Positions 1 to 8,601 of a stretch of DNA of 64,000 bases are shown piece by piece. The position numbers were made by a program, and so were the translations under genes. Location of the stretch: assembly GCF_025244845.1 (NCBI RefSeq), contig NZ_CP104264.1, positions 2,108,001 through 2,172,000 on the forward strand, written 5' to 3'. The notes under the pieces were generated by a model. The model searched no databases, had not been told where the DNA came from, and worked only from the letters and a program-made list of their open reading frames with translations. Positions within the stretch are counted from its first letter, which is position 1. Each line of letters starts with the position of its first letter. The stretch comes from Arthrobacter sp. zg-Y1171. Its GTDB lineage: Bacteria > Actinomycetota > Actinomycetes > Actinomycetales > Micrococcaceae.

Positions 1-366
1 TTCTTCCTGCGTGTAGATGGCCTTGCCGGAGATGCCGGCGAGGTCGTCGGTGCCGGAGCCCGGAATGATGTGCCCGGAACTCGCCGTCGCAGTCCCCTCG
101 GCCAGCCCCCAGTGCTGGATGACCATGGTTCCGGAGCGGCCCGCTATGGTTCCGGCAAAGACCTCGGAGCCCACATAGCCGGCCCCCACCGAGTTGCCGG
201 CCATAATCAGGTCCGCGACGGACGTCCCGGTGATGTCACCCTCGTAGATCTTCACCGCCCGAACCGTGGAGAGTTCGCTGTTGGTTCCTTCCACCTGGTA
301 CGGCGTGGGTTCCCACTCCGAAACGTCGAAATCCGCCACAATCACTTCTTCAGTTAGGTCGGTCAT
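1..366 (-). CDS. DUF3224 domain-containing protein (3' end cut by window edge)
   Basis: The reverse strand is open from an ATG at 366 to the window edge, giving 122 codons without a stop, and the protein continues outside. A GGAGTA ribosome-binding site lies directly before the ATG. The protein starts MTDLTEEVIVADFDVSEWEP and is rich in small residues and beta-strand-like stretches. This matches the small DUF3224 family, single-domain beta-barrel proteins usually of about 130 residues with no established reaction. The family assignment is recognition from sequence feel and length; the reading frame itself is clear. It is divergent from the glycosyltransferase gene that follows. Confidence 0.75.
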   Translation of the reverse strand, partial: MTDLTEEVIVADFDVSEWEPTPYQVEGTNSELSTVRAVKIYEGDITGTSVADLIMAGNSVGAGYVGSEVFAGTIAGRSGTMVIQHWGLAEGTATASSGHIIPGSGTDDLAGISGKAIYTQEE

Positions 367-420
367 TACTCCAGTATCCCGTGTCCGACGGCGGATTGCA
401 TGCCGGGTGCCGCGCTTGGG

Positions 421-426
421 TAGCCT
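421..426 (+). promoter_or_regulatory. Predicted -10 element of the GT87 gene
   Basis: TAGCCT fits the actinobacterial -10 pattern TAnnnT. An in-frame GTG lies seven bases downstream at 434, so transcription could begin at or next to that codon. The more conventional ATG at 485, with AAGGAG upstream, could then be an internal or the true start. No clear -35 element is visible. Confidence 0.4.
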
Positions 427-484
427 TATCGCTGTGCACGGACGCGGCACGGCAACGGATTTACCTAAGGAGCACCACCCTCGC

Positions 485-1750
485 ATGACCCGGAAATCGG
501 CATTCCAGCATCATCGGTTACTCCGCCCCGCCACCCTCTGGACGGTATTTGCCGTAGTCCACCTGGGCTTCCTTGCCGCCCTCGCGACCCGCATCCTGGG
601 CGGGGACGTCCTCAGTGATGTGGGCTTCTACCGGCTGTGGGCGTTCTCGGGAATCCAAAACGGCTACTGGGTCGGGATTGACGGCGGCTGGGTCTATCCC
701 ATAGCGGCGCTCATACCGATGGTCCTGTCAGCGGCCTTTGGCTACGATGCCTACCAGTTCACCTGGTTCCTGCTCTTCACCGCCCTGAACGCGGCCGGCG
801 TCGCGGTCCTTGCCCGGCGCGCCGGGACCCAGGGCATCGCGTCCGCCTACTGGTGGCTGGCCGTCACGGCACTGCTCGGCCCGGTTGCCGTGGGGCGCGT
901 GGACGGACTTACCGCACCGCTGGTGATCATGGGCCTGCTCTTCCTTGCCACCCGTCCCGTCCTTGCATCGGCCCTGCTGTCGCTGGCTACCTGGATCAAG
1001 GTCTGGCCCGCCGCCGTGATCCTCGCGGTGCTCGTGGCGTGGAAGAAACGCCTCACCCTGCTGGCCACCGGTGCCGCCGTGTCGGCGGTCATTGCCGTCG
1101 CCGTGGCGCTGTCCGGCGGTCTTTCCCACCTGCTGAGCTTCATCGGTGAACAGGGCGCCCGCGGCATGCAGATGGAAGCGCCGTTCACCACGCCGGGGCT
1201 CTGGCAGGCGATCCTCGGATCCTCCGACGCGTACATTTTCGAAGACAAGGTCATCAACACCCGCGAAGTCCGCGGCGCCCTCGGCGAGCCCGTGGCCGCG
1301 CTGATGACGCCGCTGCTGGCGCTGGCTGCCCTCGCCGTCGTCGGACTTCTCATCTGGGCGCTGCGCCGCGGGGCCGATTCGCGTGCCCTGCTGATCTCCG
1401 GCTCGCTGGCACTGGTGAGCGCGTTCATTGTGTTCAACAAGGTGGGGTCGCCGCAGTTCATGCTGTGGCTGGGCGCCGTGGTCGCCGTCGGACTGGCCTG
1501 GGAAGGCAAGGCGTGGAAGGTGCCCGGGGTACTTATGCCGGCGATTGCCGCGCTGACCACGCTGGTCTATCCGATGTTCTACTCTGCCCTGTACAACGAC
1601 CTGAACATTGCCGTGGCCCTGCTCCTGACCGCCCGCAACATCCTGCTGCTGGTGCTCTTCGGCTGGTCGGTGGCCCGGGTCATCCGCCTTACCCGGGCCG
1701 GCGGCGACAGCCTCAGTGCGTCCGCAGTTCGCCCGGAGCAGGCTCCGTAA
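485..1750 (+). CDS. GT87-type membrane glycosyltransferase (DUF2029 family)
   Basis: This 421-residue integral membrane protein has about ten hydrophobic segments and a charged C-terminal tail. Its overall pattern is that of the GT87/DUF2029 family of polyprenyl-phosphate-sugar dependent mannosyltransferases, GT-C fold enzymes that act on the outer membrane face in glycolipid or wall polysaccharide synthesis. The ATG at 485 follows AAGGAG with a longish 12-base gap. An in-frame GTG at 434 would add 17 polar residues and could be a leaderless start. The gene converges on mptB and overlaps it by 38 bases, so both termini are coding on both strands. The specific acceptor cannot be read from sequence. 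Confidence 0.75.
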   Translation: MTRKSAFQHHRLLRPATLWTVFAVVHLGFLAALATRILGGDVLSDVGFYRLWAFSGIQNGYWVGIDGGWVYPIAALIPMVLSAAFGYDAYQFTWFLLFTALNAAGVAVLARRAGTQGIASAYWWLAVTALLGPVAVGRVDGLTAPLVIMGLLFLATRPVLASALLSLATWIKVWPAAVILAVLVAWKKRLTLLATGAAVSAVIAVAVALSGGLSHLLSFIGEQGARGMQMEAPFTTPGLWQAILGSSDAYIFEDKVINTREVRGALGEPVAALMTPLLALAALAVVGLLIWALRRGADSRALLISGSLALVSAFIVFNKVGSPQFMLWLGAVVAVGLAWEGKAWKVPGVLMPAIAALTTLVYPMFYSALYNDLNIAVALLLTARNILLLVLFGWSVARVIRLTRAGGDSLSASAVRPEQAP

Positions 1751-3257
1751 GCTTTTTGCGGAACAGGACCTTGGTCTTGGGATCCAGGAAGATCAGGTAG
1801 AGGGCGAAGCCCAGCGCGATCACGGCGGCGATCTGGCGGGCCGCGCTGAGGCTGAACTCGAAGTAGGGCCAGATATCGAGCTGGTCGCTGATGGCGTAGA
1901 CCATAAAGAACGAAACAAACAGGTACAGCGTCTTCACCTGCCAGTCATCCCGCAGGCCCGTCACGGCGAACAGCGGGATGAGCCACACGACGTACCAGGA
2001 CTGGATCATCGGTGCCAGCATCACGATGGCGGCGAAGGCCAGCGCCAGCCGCCTGATCAGGCGGCTGTACTGCCCCACGAACATCTGCCACAGCACAATC
2101 CCCACGGAGGCCACGCGTCCGATCGTGTGGACAATGTCGGCCAGGGTCCAGCCCGGCAGTCCCAGGGCGTTGCCCAGCGTTGCCACCAGCATGCCGGCGA
2201 AGCCCACCGGGGCGTACCAGATCCAGACACTTCCGGGCGTGCTCAGGGCGCCCACCCAGCCGAAGCCGAAGCCGTTGATCAGGCCCATGATCCACAGCAG
2301 GCCCAGGGAAATGCCCGCAGTCATGAACCAGTAGACAAACTTCCGCCGCCATGACGCGTTCTTTCCGGCCCACAGCAGGCCGATAAACGGAAGGAAAATG
2401 ATGGTGATCGGCTTGATGCCGATGGACAGGGTCACCAGCAGGATGCCGGCGAGGGCCCGGTTGGTCGCGGCCAGATACAGTCCGGCCAGTGCCAGGCCGA
2501 TCATCAGGGCATCGTTATGGACTGCGGCGATGAAATTCACCAGGAACAGCGGGTTGGCTGCGGTCAGCCAGAGGGCACGGTTCGGGTTGATGCCGTGCAG
2601 CTCGGCCAGCTTCGGCACGTAGTAGACGCAGAGCGCGACGCCGATCAGCGCTATCAGCCGGAACAGCAGGATCGAGAACTCAGGCTGGCCGCCGGTAATC
2701 CGGACCACGAGTTCTTCGATCCAGAGGAAGACCGGTCCGTAAGGGGTGGGGCTTTGGGCCCAGAGATCATCTGCGCCGAGCTGCAGGTAGTTGGAGATCT
2801 GGGAGTAGCCGTCCTTGTACGGGTTCAACCCGCTGACCATCACCAGCCCCTGGGCGATGTAGGCGAAGACATCGCGGCTGAACAGCGGCAGGGCAACGCA
2901 CATGGGTGCCGACCATGCGATCACGGCGCGCAGTACCACCGGCCGCGATTCCGGGCCCCAGCACCCCTTCATCCGCTGGCCAAGCCGCAGCCAGGACCGC
3001 ACCAGGAGCATCCCGCCCGTTGCCAGCATCAGCACAGCGGCCACGGCGCCGATGGGCTGATCGAAGCGCATCCAGATAATCAGCGGATTGCTCCGGAGAG
3101 CGGCGGAATCGAGCGACAGCCAGCCCACGCCGAATGATCCGAAGAGGATCAAAAGGGAACCGATGAACCCCTGCAGGATCGCGATGTTGGGGCGGTCGGC
3201 TTTCGCTATCTCCGTGCCAGGAGACGAAGGCTCGGTCGCGGGGACCTGGGCGGTCAT
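1713..3257 (-). CDS. mptB: Polyprenol-phosphomannose-dependent alpha-1,6-mannosyltransferase MptB
   Basis: This 514-residue polytopic membrane protein has at least ten hydrophobic helices and a short cytoplasmic N-terminus. The SRDVFAYIAQG stretch after the second helix, the NPYKDGY and TPYGPVFLW segments and the overall length match MptB. In Corynebacteriales MptB adds alpha-1,6-mannose from polyprenyl-phosphomannose to the early mannan core of lipomannan. In Micrococcaceae a related lipomannan is made, so the same role is likely. ATG at 3257 is the only start close to the first helix; upstream there is only a weak GGAA. It is followed by the convergent GT87 gene, a second probable glycolipid mannosyltransferase. 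Confidence 0.82.
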   Translation of the reverse strand: MTAQVPATEPSSPGTEIAKADRPNIAILQGFIGSLLILFGSFGVGWLSLDSAALRSNPLIIWMRFDQPIGAVAAVLMLATGGMLLVRSWLRLGQRMKGCWGPESRPVVLRAVIAWSAPMCVALPLFSRDVFAYIAQGLVMVSGLNPYKDGYSQISNYLQLGADDLWAQSPTPYGPVFLWIEELVVRITGGQPEFSILLFRLIALIGVALCVYYVPKLAELHGINPNRALWLTAANPLFLVNFIAAVHNDALMIGLALAGLYLAATNRALAGILLVTLSIGIKPITIIFLPFIGLLWAGKNASWRRKFVYWFMTAGISLGLLWIMGLINGFGFGWVGALSTPGSVWIWYAPVGFAGMLVATLGNALGLPGWTLADIVHTIGRVASVGIVLWQMFVGQYSRLIRRLALAFAAIVMLAPMIQSWYVVWLIPLFAVTGLRDDWQVKTLYLFVSFFMVYAISDQLDIWPYFEFSLSAARQIAAVIALGFALYLIFLDPKTKVLFRKKLTEPAPGELRTH

Positions 3258-3317
3258 CTACGTGGTTCCAATCTCTGGGTGACACTGTGTCCTGCGGGCC
3301 TGTCGGCAGTCAGGGTC

Positions 3318-3360
3318 CGGTACCTGCTTCGAATGCGGGCATGAAAATGCCCGGGTACCG
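3318..3360 (-). other. Nested inverted repeat at the 5' end of the mptB leader
   Basis: The outer arms CGGTACC (3318-3324) and GGTACCG (3354-3360) enclose inner arms CGGGCAT (3336-3342) and ATGCCCG (3347-3353) around a GAAA/TTTC loop. A predicted TAATAT at 3371-3376 on the same strand would place the transcript start near 3364, so this structure would form at the very 5' end of mptB mRNA. Confidence 0.5.
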
Positions 3361-3370
3361 TAACAGGCTG

Positions 3371-3376
3371 ATATTA
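3371..3376 (-). promoter_or_regulatory. Predicted -10 element of mptB
   Basis: On the reverse strand the sequence TGCTAATAT contains TAATAT, close to the consensus -10 and preceded by an extended-type TGC. It lies 114 bases upstream of the mptB ATG. The -35 region is not recognisable, so this is a moderate prediction. Confidence 0.45.
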
Positions 3377-3492
3377 GCACCGGGCCCTGCGCTTGCCCGG
3401 GTCGTAGCCGACGCGGCCGCCGTCAATCCTGTGAGCCGGACCACTGTCGCTTACACTGGTGTTTCTGTTGTGACAAACGAGGCAAGGCGGTA

Positions 3493-4110
3493 TTGGCTGT
3501 GGGGCGCCACCGGGCAACAAAGATAAACAAACCCGTAAGGATCCGGGTTGCGGCAGCGCGGCCCGCACTACCGCAGGGACGCAGTCCGGAACTGCTGGCG
3601 TGGGGTGTCTTCCTCACCGCCGTTGCCGTCGTCGCCATGCTGTGGGTCGAGGTGCCTTGGGGCACCGTGACCGCCGCGTCGGCGCTGCTGTTCCTCGCTT
3701 TCGGGCTCAGCTGGCTCTTCGCTCCGCCGCGTACGACGGCGGCGGCGGCCTCCGCAGTCCCTGCTCAGGCCCTGCCGGCTCCGGCGGTGCGTGCTCCGGC
3801 GGCTCCGGCAACCGTTCCCGCGCCCGCCCCGCCCACGGCTGCAGTTGCATCTCCCCCATCCGCTGGAGCCGCCACTGCGCATGCCCGTCCCCGCTCCGCA
3901 GACCGGGCCCGAAACGCGCCGCACGGACGGCGTGCTGCCGCCGCCCCGGTGTTGATGCCCGCCGAACCGAGCCGCTGGACCCGCACCTTCGGACCGCCCG
4001 ACACCGGCCAGATTCCCCTGCAGCCCTACCTGTCCGGCGTGCCGGCAAGCTACGCCACCGCTGACAACGCCCTTCCGGACCGGCGCCAGCGCAGCCACTC
4101 CAGCCTTTAG
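3493..4110 (+). CDS. Small two-helix membrane protein with Pro/Ala-rich tail
   Basis: I do not recognise a family. The 205-residue product has a basic N-terminus, two adjacent hydrophobic helices at about residues 33-54 and 57-80, and then a low-complexity tail rich in Ala and Pro (about residues 82-150). A more ordinary polar C-terminus follows. The start is TTG at 3493, or GTG at 3499 two codons later; AAGGCGG lies just upstream. The opposite strand is also open over this stretch, but the plus frame has the membrane-protein character and ends neatly before the orn promoter. It may be a membrane anchor with an extended cytoplasmic or extracellular linker. Confidence 0.6.
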   Translation: MAVGRHRATKINKPVRIRVAAARPALPQGRSPELLAWGVFLTAVAVVAMLWVEVPWGTVTAASALLFLAFGLSWLFAPPRTTAAAASAVPAQALPAPAVRAPAAPATVPAPAPPTAAVASPPSAGAATAHARPRSADRARNAPHGRRAAAAPVLMPAEPSRWTRTFGPPDTGQIPLQPYLSGVPASYATADNALPDRRQRSHSSL

Positions 4111-4149
4111 CCTCCGGACCCTTTCCAGGGACCAGGTGGTCGAAAGCGG

Positions 4150-4155
4150 TACATT
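4150..4155 (+). promoter_or_regulatory. Predicted leaderless promoter -10 of orn
   Basis: TACATT ends six bases before the GTG start codon at 4162, which places the expected transcript start on the start codon itself. The intervening GGAGGA looks like a Shine-Dalgarno sequence but abuts the GTG, a spacing too short for normal use. Confidence 0.5.
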
Positions 4156-4161
4156 GGAGGA

Positions 4162-4764
4162 GTGCCAATAACAAATGAACGTATGGTCTGGATCGACTGC
4201 GAAATGACCGGTCTGGACATCAAGAACGACGCCCTGATCGAAGTGGCCGTCCTCGTCACGGACTCCGAGCTGAACATCCTCGGCGACGGCGTGGACGTGG
4301 TCATCAAGCCAGATGACGCCTCGCTGGCGCAGATGGGTGACTTTGTGCGCCAGATGCACACCACCTCCAAGCTCCTCGACGAACTGCCCAACGGCATCAC
4401 CATGGCCGAGGCCGAGGCCGCCGTCGTCGAATACATCACCAAGTGGGTGCCCGAGCCCAAGAAAGCGCAGCTCGCCGGCAACTCCGTGGGGACGGACAAG
4501 ATGTTCCTGGCCCGCGACATGCCCGAAGTGATCGATTACCTGCACTACCGGATCATCGATGTATCCACCATCAAGGAGCTGGCCCGCCGCTGGTATCCGA
4601 GGGCCTACTTCCAGGCGCCGGCGAAGAACGGAGGCCACCGTGCCCTCGGTGATATCCGCGATTCCATCAATGAGCTGCGCTACTACCGCGAGGCTGTTTT
4701 CGTCCCCGCGCCGGGGCCGGATTCCGCCACTGCGAAGAAGATTGCCGCAGGAATTTCGAGTTAG
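4162..4764 (+). CDS. orn: Oligoribonuclease (3'-5' exoribonuclease for nanoRNA)
   Basis: This 200-residue DEDDh exonuclease degrades 2-5 nt RNAs, and pGpG from cyclic-di-GMP turnover, in the cytosol. Visible motifs are the N-terminal WIDCEMTGLD block (about residues 10-19, first Asp and Glu), the GNSVGTDKMFL segment with the second Asp, and the AKNGGHRALGDIRDS block carrying the catalytic His and last Asp. Length is normal for the family. The GTG start at 4162 is supported by alignment of the first motif about ten residues in. An in-frame ATG at 4183 would remove most of the N-terminal strand. It stands alone before tRNA-His, an arrangement common in Micrococcaceae. Confidence 0.95.
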   Translation: MPITNERMVWIDCEMTGLDIKNDALIEVAVLVTDSELNILGDGVDVVIKPDDASLAQMGDFVRQMHTTSKLLDELPNGITMAEAEAAVVEYITKWVPEPKKAQLAGNSVGTDKMFLARDMPEVIDYLHYRIIDVSTIKELARRWYPRAYFQAPAKNGGHRALGDIRDSINELRYYREAVFVPAPGPDSATAKKIAAGISS

Positions 4765-4904
4765 CTCCATCACAAAAGTGCTGCTCGGTGCCGGACGTGT
4801 CAAAAGCACTCCAAAAACCGTGTAAGCTTGATTCCGCTGCCTCAGATAAATGAGTCCGCAAGACCACTCGCCTGGACTTCGCGGATGAACGTTTGAGGCA
4901 CATG

Positions 4905-4980
4905 GTGGGTATAGCTCAGTTGGCAGAGCGCCTGGTTGTGGTCCAGGAGGTCGCGGGTTCAACCCCCGTTACTCACCCCA
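4905..4980 (+). tRNA. tRNA-His (anticodon GTG)
   Basis: A full cloverleaf folds by eye. The acceptor GTGGGTA pairs with TACTCAC, the anticodon loop TTGTGGT carries GTG, and the T arm is GCGGG-TTCAACC-CCCGT. The CCA end is encoded. G at 4904 can supply the extra G-1, and position 73 is C; this G-1:C73 pair is the identity signature of bacterial tRNA-His. Confidence 0.97.
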
Positions 4981-5004
4981 ATGAGGCTGGCGGTTCCAGC
5001 TTCG

Positions 5005-5038
5005 AAAGGCCGCCTCGGATTAGTCCGGGGCGGCCTTT
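5005..5038 (+). terminator. Rho-independent terminator of tRNA-His
   Basis: Arms at 5005-5019 and 5024-5038 form a 15-bp stem (one G-T pair) with a TTAG loop. The downstream strand ends in TTTTATGTTTGTGTTT. It lies 24 bases after the tRNA. Confidence 0.9.
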
Positions 5039-5152
5039 TATGTTTGTGTTTCACTGTTAGCGGTGCAGTGCCTAATGCACGGCGCCCGTGGGCAATGGCC
5101 CGCACTGAACCCCATACGCCTATGCGTGGCTTATCAATGAGGAGGCGCCGCC

Positions 5153-6310
5153 TTGGAGCGCAGACTGTTCGAAGAGGACCATGAGCTGTTCCGGGAAGTC
5201 GTCCGGGAATTCGATGCCCGCGAAGTCGCCGCCGGATACCCGGAATGGGATGCGGCGCACATGATGCCCCGCCGGCTCTGGAAAGCAGCCGGCGAACAGG
5301 GCCTGCTCGGCCTGGCCGTTCCCGAGGAGTTCGGCGGCGCCGGGATGCCGGATTACCGCTTCCGCGCCGTGATGGACGAGGAATTTGCCCGCTCCAACCA
5401 CCTCGCCGTCGGCCTCGCCTTCCATCTGCATGACGACATGGTCCTCCCCCACCTGCTGGCCTACGGCTCCGACGAGCTGAAGGAACACTGGCTGCCCGGC
5501 ATGGTGTCCGGAGATCTGGTCACCTCGGTAGCCTGGACCGAGCCCGGCGCGGGCAGCGACCTCCGGGGCATCCGCACCAAGGCGGTCCGCACCGACGACG
5601 GCGACTGGCGCCTCAGCGGCCAGAAGACCTTCATCGGCAACGGCATCAGCGGCGATGCGTCCCTGGTCCTTGCCCGGACGGACGGCGGCACCGGCCGTGG
5701 ACAGCGCGATTCGTTCAGCATGTTCATGGTGGAGAAAACCGAGGGCTACAGCACCGGCCGCCAGCTCGACAAGATGGGCCTGAAGGCCTCCGACACCGCT
5801 GAACTGTTCTTCGACGATGTTCACGTCCCGGCCGCCAACCTTGTGGGCGACGTCGGCCGCGGGCTGGAGTACGCCGAGGGGCAGCTTCCCCAGGGCCGGC
5901 TGGCCATCGCCGTCGCCTCGTCCGCCGTCGCCCGCCAGATCTACGAAGCCACCGTGGAATACACCAAAAACCGCAACGCCTTCGGGGACCGGATCGCCGA
6001 CTTCCAGAACAGCCGGTTTGCACTGGCGGACATCCTCACCGAGGTTGAAGTCACCGAAGCCTACGTCGATTCGGCCATCCTTGCGTTCAATGAAGGAAAG
6101 CTCGACGCCGTCTCGGCCGCCAAGGCCAAGCTCTGGGCCAGCGAACGGGCCAAGTCCATCACGGACCGCTGCCTGCAGCTGCACGGCGGCTACGGCTACA
6201 TCCTGGAATACCCGGTGGCCCAGGCCTTCCTGGCCGCCCGCCTGCTGACCATCTTCGGCGGCACCAGCGAAATCATGCGGGAAGTCATCGGACGCGGCAT
6301 CGTCCGCTGA
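5153..6310 (+). CDS. Acyl-CoA dehydrogenase family protein
   Basis: This 385-residue FAD-dependent flavoprotein oxidises acyl-CoA to enoyl-CoA, passing electrons to electron-transfer flavoprotein. The length is typical and the domains run in the usual order: N-terminal helical domain, beta domain with the signature AWTEPGAGSDL (about residues 125-135), and C-terminal helical domain ending in GGTSEIMREVIGR. The LQLHGGYGY motif near residue 340 is the usual FAD-contact segment. The start is TTG at 5153, preceded by TGAGGAGGC at good distance. Substrate chain length or branching cannot be deduced. It precedes def with a 40-base gap, so both may share a transcript. Confidence 0.9.
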   Translation: MERRLFEEDHELFREVVREFDAREVAAGYPEWDAAHMMPRRLWKAAGEQGLLGLAVPEEFGGAGMPDYRFRAVMDEEFARSNHLAVGLAFHLHDDMVLPHLLAYGSDELKEHWLPGMVSGDLVTSVAWTEPGAGSDLRGIRTKAVRTDDGDWRLSGQKTFIGNGISGDASLVLARTDGGTGRGQRDSFSMFMVEKTEGYSTGRQLDKMGLKASDTAELFFDDVHVPAANLVGDVGRGLEYAEGQLPQGRLAIAVASSAVARQIYEATVEYTKNRNAFGDRIADFQNSRFALADILTEVEVTEAYVDSAILAFNEGKLDAVSAAKAKLWASERAKSITDRCLQLHGGYGYILEYPVAQAFLAARLLTIFGGTSEIMREVIGRGIVR

Positions 6311-6350
6311 GCCCGGTTCCCGGCACCAACACCACGAGAGAAAGACAGTA

Positions 6351-6923
6351 ATGACCGTTCGTCCCATCGTCATCCACGGAGAACCCGTACTGCACCGCAG
6401 GGCGGCCGAGGTGGAAGAGTTCAATGACGAGCTGCGCACCTTGGTTGCCGATATGTTCGAAACGATGGACGTCGCCAACGGCGTCGGCCTCGCAGCCCCG
6501 CAGATCGGCGTCGGCCTGCGCCTGTTCACCTTCGACTATGAGAACGACGACGACGCTCCGAACCGCGGCGTCGTCATCAACCCGGTCCTGATCACGTCCA
6601 AGATCCCGGGCTCCGCCCCCGATCCGGACGAAACCTCCGAAGGCTGCCTCTCCGTACCCGGCGAGAATTTCCCGGTGAACCGGGCAGAATGGGCGAAGAT
6701 CAGCGGCTTCGACGAGTTCGGCGCGCCCGTGCAGTTCGAGGCGACCGACTGGTTTGCCCGCGTCCTGCAGCACGAGTACGACCACCTCGACGGCAAGCTC
6801 TACGTGGACCGGCTTACCGACCGCTGGAGCCGCAAGGCGCGGAAGGTGATGAAGGCGCAGGGCTGGACCGCCCCGGGCCATACCTGGATGCCGGGTGTGG
6901 ACCCGGACCCCTTCGGCCACTGA
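6351..6923 (+). CDS. def: Peptide deformylase
   Basis: The enzyme removes the N-formyl group from nascent proteins in the cytosol, using a bound divalent metal. All three class motifs are present: GVGLAAPQIG at residues 44-53, EGCLSVP with metal ligand Cys99, and QHEYDHLDG with ligands His141 and His145 and catalytic Glu142. The product has 190 residues, a normal length with the usual actinobacterial C-terminal extension. ATG at 6351 follows GAGAGAAAG. It is followed by a long bidirectional terminator shared with the convergent GAPDH gene. Confidence 0.97.
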   Translation: MTVRPIVIHGEPVLHRRAAEVEEFNDELRTLVADMFETMDVANGVGLAAPQIGVGLRLFTFDYENDDDAPNRGVVINPVLITSKIPGSAPDPDETSEGCLSVPGENFPVNRAEWAKISGFDEFGAPVQFEATDWFARVLQHEYDHLDGKLYVDRLTDRWSRKARKVMKAQGWTAPGHTWMPGVDPDPFGH

Positions 6924-6952
6924 GTCCTTCTGTACCGACACCGCCCGTAACG

Positions 6953-6992
6953 CACGAAGGGCCCGCAGGAAATCTCCTGCGGGCCCTTCGTG
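6953..6992. terminator. Bidirectional terminator between def and the GAPDH gene
   Basis: The arms at 6953-6970 and 6975-6992 form a perfect 18-bp GC-rich stem closed by an AATC loop. It sits between convergent genes and can serve both. T-tracts are poor on either side (TGATTTAA on the plus side). Confidence 0.85.
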
Positions 6993-7020
6993 ATTTAAGC
7001 TCGCTGCGCGTTGCCGGCCC

Positions 7021-8484
7021 TTAGCCGGCGATGGCTGCCAGCGACTGTGCCTTGGGGAAAGCCGGCGGGTTGACGTGCGCCATCTCCTCCAGGACCCGGA
7101 CCACCTGGCAGCTGTACCCGAATTCGTTGTCGTACCAGACGTACAGCACGAGGTTCTTGCCGTTGGAAATGGTCGCGAGACCGTCCACGATCCCGGCGCG
7201 CTTGGAACCCACGAAGTCGCTGGACACCACCTCGGGCGAGGCGATGTAGTCGATCTGCTTGTGCAGCGGAGAGTTCAACGAGGTTTCGCGCAGGAAGGCG
7301 TTCACTTCGTCCCTGGTGGCGGCGCTCTCCAGGTTCAGGTTGAGGATGGCCATCGACACGTCCGGGGTGGGTACGCGGATCGCGTTGCCGCTGAGCTTGC
7401 CTTCCAGCTCCGGCAGTGCCTTGGCAACCGCCTTCGCGGCACCGGTTTCCGTGATGACCATGTTCAGCGCCGCGGAGCGCCCGCGCCGGTCGCCGTTGTG
7501 GAAGTTGTCGATCAGGTTCTGGTCATTGGTGAAGGAATGCACCGTTTCCACGTGCCCGTTCACAATGCCGTACTTGTCGTTGAGGACCTTGAGCACCGGG
7601 GTGATGGCGTTGGTGGTGCAGGAGGCAGCCGTAATGATCCGGTCCTCGTCCGTGATGGACCCGTGGTTGATCCCGTGCACGATGTTCTTCAGGTTCCCCT
7701 TGCCCGGTGCGGTCAGCAGCACCCGGGACACACCCTTCGCGGCCAGGTGCTGGGACAGGCCTTCCTCATCGCGCCAGCGGCCGGTGTTGTCCACCACCAC
7801 CGCATCGTTGATGCCGTACGCCGTGTAATCCACGGTCGCCGGATCGTTCGAGTAAATGACCTGGATCAGGGTTCCGTTGGCGAGGATGGTGTTTTTTTCC
7901 TCGTCCACCGTGATGGTGCCGTTGAAGGCCCCGTGGACCGAGTCCCGGCGCAGCAGGCTGGCGCGCTTCACGAGATCGTTTTCGGAGCCCTTCCGCACTA
8001 CGATCGCGCGCAGCCGCAGGCCCTGCCCGCCGCCTGCTTTCTCCACGAGGATCCGGGCCAGGAGCCGTCCGATGCGGCCAAAGCCGTAGAGGACGACGTC
8101 GGTGCTCGTCCGCTCGTCGGCTCCGCTCTTGCCGGCGACGTCGGCCAGTTCGGCCCGCAGGAAGTCGTTGAGATCCCCGCCCTGCTCCTTGTACTTGTTG
8201 CTCAGCCTGGCCAGGTCCACGGACGCGGCACCCAGTTCCAGCTCGGTCAGGGCCCGGAGCAACGGGTAGGTCTCTGCGACCGGGAGTTCGGTTTCGTCGA
8301 TCTGGCGGGCGAACCGGTGCGCCTTCAGGATGTCGATAACCGACTTGTTGACGAGTGGACGCCCATAGACCGAGGTCACCACGCTGTTTTCCCGGTAGAG
8401 CCGCCCGATCAGCGGAATCATGGCCTCGGCGAGGGCCTCCCGATCCATCCAGGCATCAAGGCACGTATCCGAATTGGAGCTCAC
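7021..8484 (-). CDS. Glyceraldehyde-3-phosphate dehydrogenase, long GapB type
   Basis: The product has 487 residues, about 130-150 more than ordinary GAPDH. The extra N-terminal region (residues 1-125) is helical. It is followed by the Rossmann motif GFGRIGR (134-140) and the catalytic ASCTTNAITP with Cys289. The long form resembles the second corynebacterial GAPDH (GapB), described as working mainly in the gluconeogenic direction and accepting NADP. That role here is inference. The start is GTG at 8484 with AAGGAT about eleven bases upstream. The leader carries a hairpin CCGGCAC-N6-GTGCCGG at 8508-8527. A glycolytic GAPDH is presumably encoded elsewhere. Confidence 0.88.
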   Translation of the reverse strand: MSSNSDTCLDAWMDREALAEAMIPLIGRLYRENSVVTSVYGRPLVNKSVIDILKAHRFARQIDETELPVAETYPLLRALTELELGAASVDLARLSNKYKEQGGDLNDFLRAELADVAGKSGADERTSTDVVLYGFGRIGRLLARILVEKAGGGQGLRLRAIVVRKGSENDLVKRASLLRRDSVHGAFNGTITVDEEKNTILANGTLIQVIYSNDPATVDYTAYGINDAVVVDNTGRWRDEEGLSQHLAAKGVSRVLLTAPGKGNLKNIVHGINHGSITDEDRIITAASCTTNAITPVLKVLNDKYGIVNGHVETVHSFTNDQNLIDNFHNGDRRGRSAALNMVITETGAAKAVAKALPELEGKLSGNAIRVPTPDVSMAILNLNLESAATRDEVNAFLRETSLNSPLHKQIDYIASPEVVSSDFVGSKRAGIVDGLATISNGKNLVLYVWYDNEFGYSCQVVRVLEEMAHVNPPAFPKAQSLAAIAG

Positions 8485-8507
8485 AGAACTTCACATCCTT
8501 TTCTCAG

Positions 8508-8527
8508 CCGGCACTGCGTTGTGCCGG
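8508..8527 (-). other. Hairpin in the GAPDH leader
   Basis: Perfect 7-bp arms CCGGCAC and GTGCCGG surround a six-base loop, 24 bases upstream of the GTG start. It could be an operator or an mRNA structure; no T-tract follows. Confidence 0.35.
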
Positions 8528-8601
8528 TTGGGCGGTAATCCCTACCAGTGTATTAGGACACATCAACCCCGCCGGACCCACGGCTGAGAGATCAGTCACA
8601 T

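Noticed and set aside
3568..4962. Long minus-strand frame across the small membrane protein and orn
   Set aside because: It crosses orn and tRNA-His on the opposite strand and encodes a Gly/Arg-rich, motif-free product.
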